Of a stretch of DNA of 64,000 nucleotides, positions 57,542 to 64,000 are shown one piece after another; the stretch's first letter is position 1; each line of letters begins with the position of its first letter. Source of the stretch: Anodontia alba. Lineage: Eukaryota; Mollusca; Bivalvia; Lucinida; Lucinidae. A program made the position numbers and the translations under genes. The stretch spans positions 45,105,978 through 45,169,977 of the forward strand of contig OZ024826.1 in the NCBI GenBank assembly GCA_964016985.1. Reading direction: 5' to 3'. The notes below the pieces were generated by a model, which saw only the letters and a program-made list of their open reading frames with translations, made no database searches and was not told the DNA's origin.

Positions 57542-59743
57542 GAAAAAATATCAGAGTTTTTAATCTGAAAATTTTCTGGTTTTGGACGTGAAAATTTCGA
57601 TATATTTGAAAAGGCGTGTTTTCGTAATGCTTCGGACATATGCGCCCAAAGAAGACTCAAATCAGGCTGCGCATCCGCAGAAGGAACTTTGAATCCTTGA
57701 CTATCCAATATGCGCACAGTGAAGTTTCTGATCAGCGAGTATGAATGCGCGAAGGTACGTCTTCTGACGTTGCTATTCATATATATTATTTACCTCTGGT
57801 TTCTAGACCTATTGATTAAGTTGAGGTTTACCGGCCCAGTCAACCCATTACGGTCATGTCGAGCCTTTATGAAAGCCATTGTATTTTCAGCATACCATAA
57901 GGAAAATTAGATAGATTTAGGTATTAAGGAATTTATGACATATTTTTGCAGTAAAACGGCTTCCTAGAAGTAACAAAAAGATTCATAAGTGTGATTAAAA
58001 CCTACAAATTTATTACAATCCGCTCAATGTATACCCCTACTTTCATTATATTTTATATGCAACCATGGAGTACTAAGGTTTTTTTTTAAAAAAAGAATGT
58101 TAACATAATTAGAATCAACCTTCACAAAATTAGAAGTGTGTTCTTAAAACACTATGCCCATAACTATATGCTTCTGCAAACAAAATACCAGGGTTGAACA
58201 GGGACATAACTCTGACAAAATCCGATTTAATCAGGTGATCTATTTATCATCCCCAATATGCTCACCAAGTTTTAAGGCCGCTTCTTAAATAGTTTTTTTT
58301 TTTTTTTTTAATATCTGGCTCACAAGATTTCATTGTGTCCCAAAGGCGAAAAAGGGGCATAACACCGGAACTCCAAGCCTGATTTTCCATCCTTATTCCG
58401 AAAAAAATCAAGATCCTATCTCCAACCGTTCTTGGCCATACGCTAAGAGTGGTTAAATGACGATACAAAGTTTCTTCTTTGAAGTCGGGGTATAAAAAAG
58501 TAAGCCGCATTACGGGAAAAGAAAAGAGCCGTTATAGTATATACAAACACACAGTGTATAACCGTACAGTGGTCTAATTGTAATCTCACTGAGATAACGC
58601 CGATTCGAGACTTAACTGGACAGTTTGGCGCATGCGCGCAACAATGTGAAAATGGTCTATTCTGACAACTTTTGTGACTTAAATTGAATTTTTGAACCAT
58701 GGTAAATGTTTTCCGGTCATAATCGTTTAACGTCTAATATTTACGTGAAGTGTAAATGACATTCTCAGTTTACTAGGATTCTGCTCCAAGGTAATAATTG
58801 ACATAATCGGCGCTAGTCGGACAGAATGTTTTTGCAAGCTGGCCGCTAGTTGTACAGTCAGTCGGAAATGATGAGTACGATTCGAGAGATCATGGTTTAC
58901 AAAATCGGAACATGTAGAGCCTGGTAGGTATCATAATAAAATATAATATGTGTTTTAAAGACGTTTAAATAAGCGTGAAGATGGCCCTAATTTGGAGTAT
59001 ATCGACCTGGATTCATCGAGCTGACGAGCGACAAAACCAGGAAAATCACTGATTGAGCATTACGCGATGAGGTCTACACACACAAAAAAAACGGACCACT
59101 GTCGAAGTGTGCGAAGGATACAGCTAAAATACATTCATTACTGCCCCCTATGTCGAAAAGGCATTATAATCGGATATTCCGTTGCTTTCTTAGCTGTTAA
59201 AATCTCAGAGCGTCTGTCGCGAATTTCGTGTTCGCTAGTGATGTTTGGGTGTACAGAATCATGTCGCTTCCGATTAGACCACTGTACGGTTATTCGGTGT
59301 GAAACAGCAAAGGTTCAGACGAGCCTACGCATCCGCGCTCGCCACAACCTATGCATTTCATTCATGTAAGCGGTACCTCAAGAGGAAACTTCAGCCAAAG
59401 AGCTTAAAGGCCGGGTATGCGCACTGAAATATTGATTCGATGGAAAGTCCAGAGAGCCTTTTTCTCGCGAAACACCTCAAGTAATGGTTTAAATGTTAAT
59501 AATAATGAAGCTGTATTCAACAATTAAACAAGAGTGCTTTGTTTTAGAGGAGTGTATACATTACCAAGAGAGACTAGTCTGGCCTGAAAGAGTTACTTTA
59601 AAGGGAACTGATTTTGTTCCCATTTCTATAAAGGATAGCCCCTTATACTTGGAAGTTATTTAAGAATAGTTTATTGATTTTTCGCTTCATAGAGCCATGA
59701 ATGAAAAAAACGAAGGACGCTTTGCATGATGGCTTGATGAAAC

Positions 59744-59746
<3 letters not shown>
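57542..59746. other. Copy C intron 1, right part
   Basis: Orthologue of 26954-29216 without the long poly-A of B. No exon recognised. Confidence 0.5.

Positions 59747-59840
<94 letters not shown>
59747..59840. repeat. (TA)n microsatellite, copy C
   Basis: About 47 TA units. Confidence 0.97.
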
Positions 59841-59841
<1 letters not shown>

Positions 59842-61453
59842 CAATTCTTATGATCAATTTTCTGTTTGAATTTCCATGCAGTCGGAACTGGTAAAAGCAT
59901 CGTTCTTTGCCTTTAAAGCGACAGACCGCTGCTCGAAAGAATATTATCTTGGTTCGGTGTTTCCCGAGCTGAGCACATGTCCTTGACGACCTTTCAAATT
60001 TGTATACACTGACTGGAGATGAAAACAATGATGGGAGAATTAATAACAAAAATGTACAAGATATATTATTTATATTTTAGATACAAAAGAAAAGTCCAAT
60101 AAAGCCAAAAATAAGTATTTATTTAGTTTTACTCTTTCGAATGTGAGCAAGATTGGCCACAAGTAGTGCAATCGTAGGCGTGGCATCAGATGTTTTTGTT
60201 TCATTGGGAAATGAATTGAATTTTCCTCCAATCAAAAAGCAAGAAAACGCATAAATGTAAGAAAAAAAAAATTATTTGCCAAGGAACCAAATTCTTTTCT
60301 GCTGAAGTAATTTGAAAGACCAAGACCAATCTGTCTATGCAAACATTATGAAGACCAGTCTGTCTATGCATACAATCTGATTAGGAACTCTAAAGCGAAC
60401 ATTTTCTATCGCATCTAGGTTTCCTTGAAGCGAACAATTTCAGAATGCGTTGATGCGTAGGCTGATCCAGGCCTTGCGGTTATAAAACCCTTATCATGTC
60501 CTTTATTAGCAATTTTCATGTTCAGCTATGTTTAGCAAGAAAGAATTTGCAATTACTGGTAATTTGACATTTATTAGCAGGACAGATTTCATGCTCAGCT
60601 GAGTTAAGCATGATTTTTTGTATAACCTCGGGGCCAGGTCTCGCTGTTCGTACCTTATTTTACCATAAGTATTGAGACAATTATGCCTGAGTAAAAAGCG
60701 TACATGTACAAACATATCTGACTCCAGAGAACGCGGCATCTGATCAGGATCTATACTGTTTACTATTCATCCAGCAATTTTTACGATTTTTTTTATAAAA
60801 ACAGCCAAACAAAGTTATTAAAATTTTAGAACGAATACGGTAAGGAATCAAGGGCAATGGATACCTTTCAGTGGAGACAACTCTGTCAGAATTGTTTTGC
60901 TTCCATTCTGAGAAAGGGTCTACTCTAAAAGGAAGAAATTTGCTCCCTGTGAGAGCATATTTCTTCCCTTTAGACCAGATTACTTTTCAAAAGGGCTTCG
61001 CTTGCAGGAAAGCAAATAGGAAATCGCAAAATTGTCTCCAATAATGGCGGAATACTTACTATGTGCATGCAATGCCGTTGTTAGGTGTCGGGTTATTTAG
61101 AGTAAATACGGTATATTCAGTAAAACGAACGAAAATCAGACACTCAGATTTTTTAACTCTCTTCATATGCAGCAATGTAGTTTGCGAGACTGTATACGCC
61201 CTCCCCAGCATCGGCTTAAGTGGTATTCGATTTTCAAATCAACCAGAATGGGCTCAATGATCCAAAAGGAAATAAAAATATAATCTGCTCTGTTGAAGTA
61301 CGGTGAGACGTTTTACGGCCGCCACACAGAACTTCAAACCAGCTGCATTGAAGTACAAATAAAAGCCTTAAAGGTTTCATTTGGAAGCAAAGAATACACA
61401 AAAGAACTAAACCATGTTTCTGTTTGCTGTAGTTTATTTTATCATTTATTATA
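59841..61453. other. Copy C intron 1, middle: repeat debris
   Basis: Orthologue of 2704-4350 and 29281-30912, with the reversed upstream-element piece at about 60630-60790. No gene. Confidence 0.5.
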
Positions 61454-62267
61454 TACGAGGATTGATCAATAAATTCGAGAACTTTTCGGATAGAATGTTA
61501 AGTATATAAGATACATTAAAATAATTACTATTAACTACTGAGACCACATTTCGGCTTTCAAATGAGACTAATTTACGTGAACTTGTGGCGTCATCATCGA
61601 TAGCACGTGACGTTCGATGATGTATTTAAAAAAATATCATCTTAGATGATTTCTTTACCAATAATAATAATTCTGTTCTGTAAAAGGATCTTTTGTGTAA
61701 ACTTAGCTTCTACAATTACACTGTCGACTCAGTTCGGCTGACAATATCACAACTGAATTATATGCAAAAATTTGAGGATACTGAGCTCCAGTACAAATTT
61801 CGGAGGTATATAAACAGATAGGCTGGTTTGTTTGGCTATGCACAAAAGTCCCAGTATTGTTTTACATATTTATTTTCTAAGGAAAGGCATTTATAAGAGT
61901 TTGTAGGAGACTATCATTTTCGCCATTTAGTATACATTTATTCCGCTCTAAATATTAAATTGATACATGTCGCAATCTATTGTCGTATACCTCATAAAAT
62001 TTCATTAAAATCGGTTTACCCAAAGACACTTTATTAAAAGAAAAATAAAGACACTTAATGCCTTGCTTTAGTAGTTTCTAGACGACGTCGCAAGTATGAC
62101 GTCATAAACGTTTTTAATAACGTATCGTGAGAACCATATTCCGCAGTTTGTATATAAGTTACGACTCAGCTTATGCTGCAGTTTATTCTGGCAGCAAATC
62201 CTGTGAAAATATACAGAAACAAAACCAGTAGATCAAAGGTTCTCGAATTAATTGATCACCGAACGTA
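61454..62267. mobile_element. Mariner-like inverted-repeat element, copy C
   Basis: Left end TACGAGGATTGATCAATAAA. The right end reversed is TACGTTCGGTGATCAATTAA. Length 814, no transposase. Confidence 0.6.
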
Positions 62268-62652
62268 CCTAGCAGTGAAGTATAGAGATTTCTCAGTCAG
62301 TTAATTTCTACATTTCACAGTGTGATGATATGATAGCAGTAGTTAATGTGTTATTTAACAGTGTCGGAGCTGTTTTTTATATGCTGTTTCCCGCACTATT
62401 GCATTTCATGTTCACGTCCTCGGCTTCCAGAAGGGATATAAACCCTACTAGATGAACGATATTACCATAACATCATGAAACTGTTGACATTACGTCATGA
62501 AGTGACACGCCAACATTGCTAATTAGCGAATTGAATAACATCATTTTCTTACATTGTTTATTGTTCTTTCGTTCAGTTGAAATAATTTTGTGGCGCTTTC
62601 AAGAAAAATCATGTTAATAAAAATGTCAGCAATAAACAAAATAATGAACCGT

Positions 62653-62803
62653 GTTTAGTTGATTAGTTGATATGAAAAAAAAAAAAACTGTCGCTCAGTA
62701 GCGGAAATAATGCGGTTAAAAAAAAACTCGTTCCTTCCGAACTCGTTTTATTTTTCAAACTACCACGCTCCATCGTGACTGATTTTTCATATCAACCAAA
62801 CAC
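62653..62803. mobile_element. Small inverted-repeat element upstream of exon 2, copy C
   Basis: Same arms and spacing to exon 2 as in copies A and B. Confidence 0.7.
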
Positions 62804-62830
62804 TGTTGATTATTCTCTATACATTTTTAG

Positions 62831-63001
62831 GTAAATTCGTGGCTTTCTCAGCGTACCTGGATCACACCTTGAGCAATATCGGAAATGACCAGACTATCGA
62901 ATTCAACCAAATCATTTTGAACGAGGGCGGAGGCTATGATCAAAGAACGGGTGTGTTCACCTGTCCTCAGAGTGGTCTATATCTCATCACCTTCTTTATT
63001 G
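62831..63001 (+). CDS. C1q-domain gene copy C, exon 2
   Basis: Acceptor ACATTTTTAG, donor ATTG|GTAAGA, 171 bases, phase 1 at both ends. Protein identical to copy B over this exon. The final exon would be expected about 2.1-2.3 kb downstream, past the window end, so the gene is partial here only because of the cut. Confidence 0.92.
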
Positions 63002-63014
63002 GTAAGATATTGTC

Positions 63015-63108
63015 CCCAGTGGACACGCAACGTTGAAAGAACGTCCTATCAACGTCGATATGCATCGACGTTGATGCGACGTTGTATAAACGCCTTGTGC
63101 CTGCTGGG
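63015..63108. mobile_element. Palindromic CCCAG element abutting exon 2 donor, copy C
   Basis: CCCAGTGGACACGCAACGTT to GCCTGCTGGG, one inner unit as in B. Confidence 0.72.
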
Positions 63109-63439
63109 TCATTACCTTAAAGGCTATTTATACAGACTACCATTGAGCTTCCTTTTATATTTTAGACATTTTAGCAAATGCTCTACAGCCCACAACTTTT
63201 TTTCTATTTTCAGTTGAAATGGTCAATACTTGGTTCTTGTCTGACAACAGTCCCCATCAAATTTTAAGAAATAACGAAATGGCAGCTTATGTGTCATGTG
63301 ATCAGCTTCCGCCCCATTCTAAGACACTGACACACATCTTGTAGGAGGTTACGAACAATGTAAGGGTTATTTGTAAACCAGATGATTTTCTATTTTCATA
63401 TTGAAAATAACCACTCAAAGTATACAATTTTGCTAAAGC

Positions 63440-63553
63440 ACCAGATAATTTGATTGCAACCAAATCATTTTGACCGAGGGCGGAGGCTACGAAGAACGAG
63501 TGTGTTCATCTTCTCTCAGAGTTGCCTTTATCTCATAACGTTCTTTATTGGAA
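63440..63553 (+). pseudogene. Relic of a duplicated exon 2, copy C
   Basis: Same dead half-exon, with further decay (ATCTTCTCTCAGAGTTGCC where A has ATCTGCCCTCAGAGTGGCC). Confidence 0.83.
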
Positions 63554-63720
63554 AAGGCATTATCATTTCATAATTATGTAAAACGTATATTTCATTGTAG
63601 CCATAGCTCTAGATAAGCTATTTATAAACCATAATTATTGATCTTTTCCTCATTTTACCACCAAAATATATGTGATTGGTACTCATCAGAAGTGCCTTTC
63701 CAAGGCGCTTCTATTGAGTA

Positions 63721-63877
63721 CCCCCCCCCCCCCCCCCCCCACATATGTTTCGGGGGAGAATTAAAACATTTTTGATGATACCTTTCTTATTTAGTAGCTT
63801 TGTAAGCCCTGGAATTTTCACCATATAACATCGGAAATAAGAATATTATAAAGATGAAGCAAATTAAGAGAGAAAAA

Positions 63878-63952
<75 letters not shown>

Positions 63953-63960
63953 TGCGTGCG
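63721..63960. repeat. C run and (TA)n tract in copy C intron 2
   Basis: About 20 C at 63721-63740 and about 36 TA units at 63877-63949, followed by GCGT units. The TA tract replaces the GTGC/GT repeat of A and B. Confidence 0.95.
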
Positions 63961-64000
63961 TGCCTGTGTGTGTGGTAGATTCTGTGTTAGAAGAAACAAA

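Overview
This is eukaryotic nuclear DNA, AT-rich and full of repeats, most likely from a bivalve mollusc. The reasons are a three-exon secreted C1q-domain gene with a coiled coil in place of a collagen stalk, a gene type greatly expanded in bivalves; an array of tandem copies of it; and dispersed repeats carrying GTCCGTCGTCCG-type motifs, which I associate from memory with bivalve genomes. The species cannot be fixed by eye.

The window is a tandem segmental array. Copy A of the C1q-domain gene has exons 481-745, 5721-5891 and 8028-8275. Copy B has exons 14446-14710, 32292-32462 and 34514-34761. Copy C has exons 40795-41059 and 62831-63001, and its last exon lies beyond the window. All are on the + strand, both introns are phase 1, and A and B each encode 227 residues: a signal peptide, a coiled coil of about 48 residues, then a C1q head split over exons 2 and 3. 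The repeat period is about 26.3-26.6 kb from A to B for the 3' part and about 30.5 kb from B to C. Intron 1 grows from 5.0 kb (A) to 17.6 kb (B) to 21.8 kb (C).

The rest is mobile-element debris shared by the copies. Intron 1 of B and C carries a decayed DIRS-type retrotransposon (reverse transcriptase, RNase H, tyrosine recombinase; minus strand), a Penelope-like reverse transcriptase fragment, tRNA-derived SINEs and a LINE endonuclease/linker fragment. All three copies carry a mariner-like inverted-repeat element. Short palindromic MITE-like elements lie upstream of exon 1, on both sides of exon 2, and in the intergenic stretches. Downstream of A and B is a cluster of TTCAGCAGACGAC-type MITEs with two degenerate tandem-repeat tracts. 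Simple repeats are abundant and differ in length between copies.

No bacterial-style operon, CRISPR array, rRNA or intact tRNA gene was seen, and I found no convincing wholly new system. The most informative features are the array, the more diverged first exon of copy A, a relic of a second exon 2 in every unit, and the palindromic elements boxing exon 2. Many of the open frames longer than 60 codons are translations of microsatellites or transposon debris.
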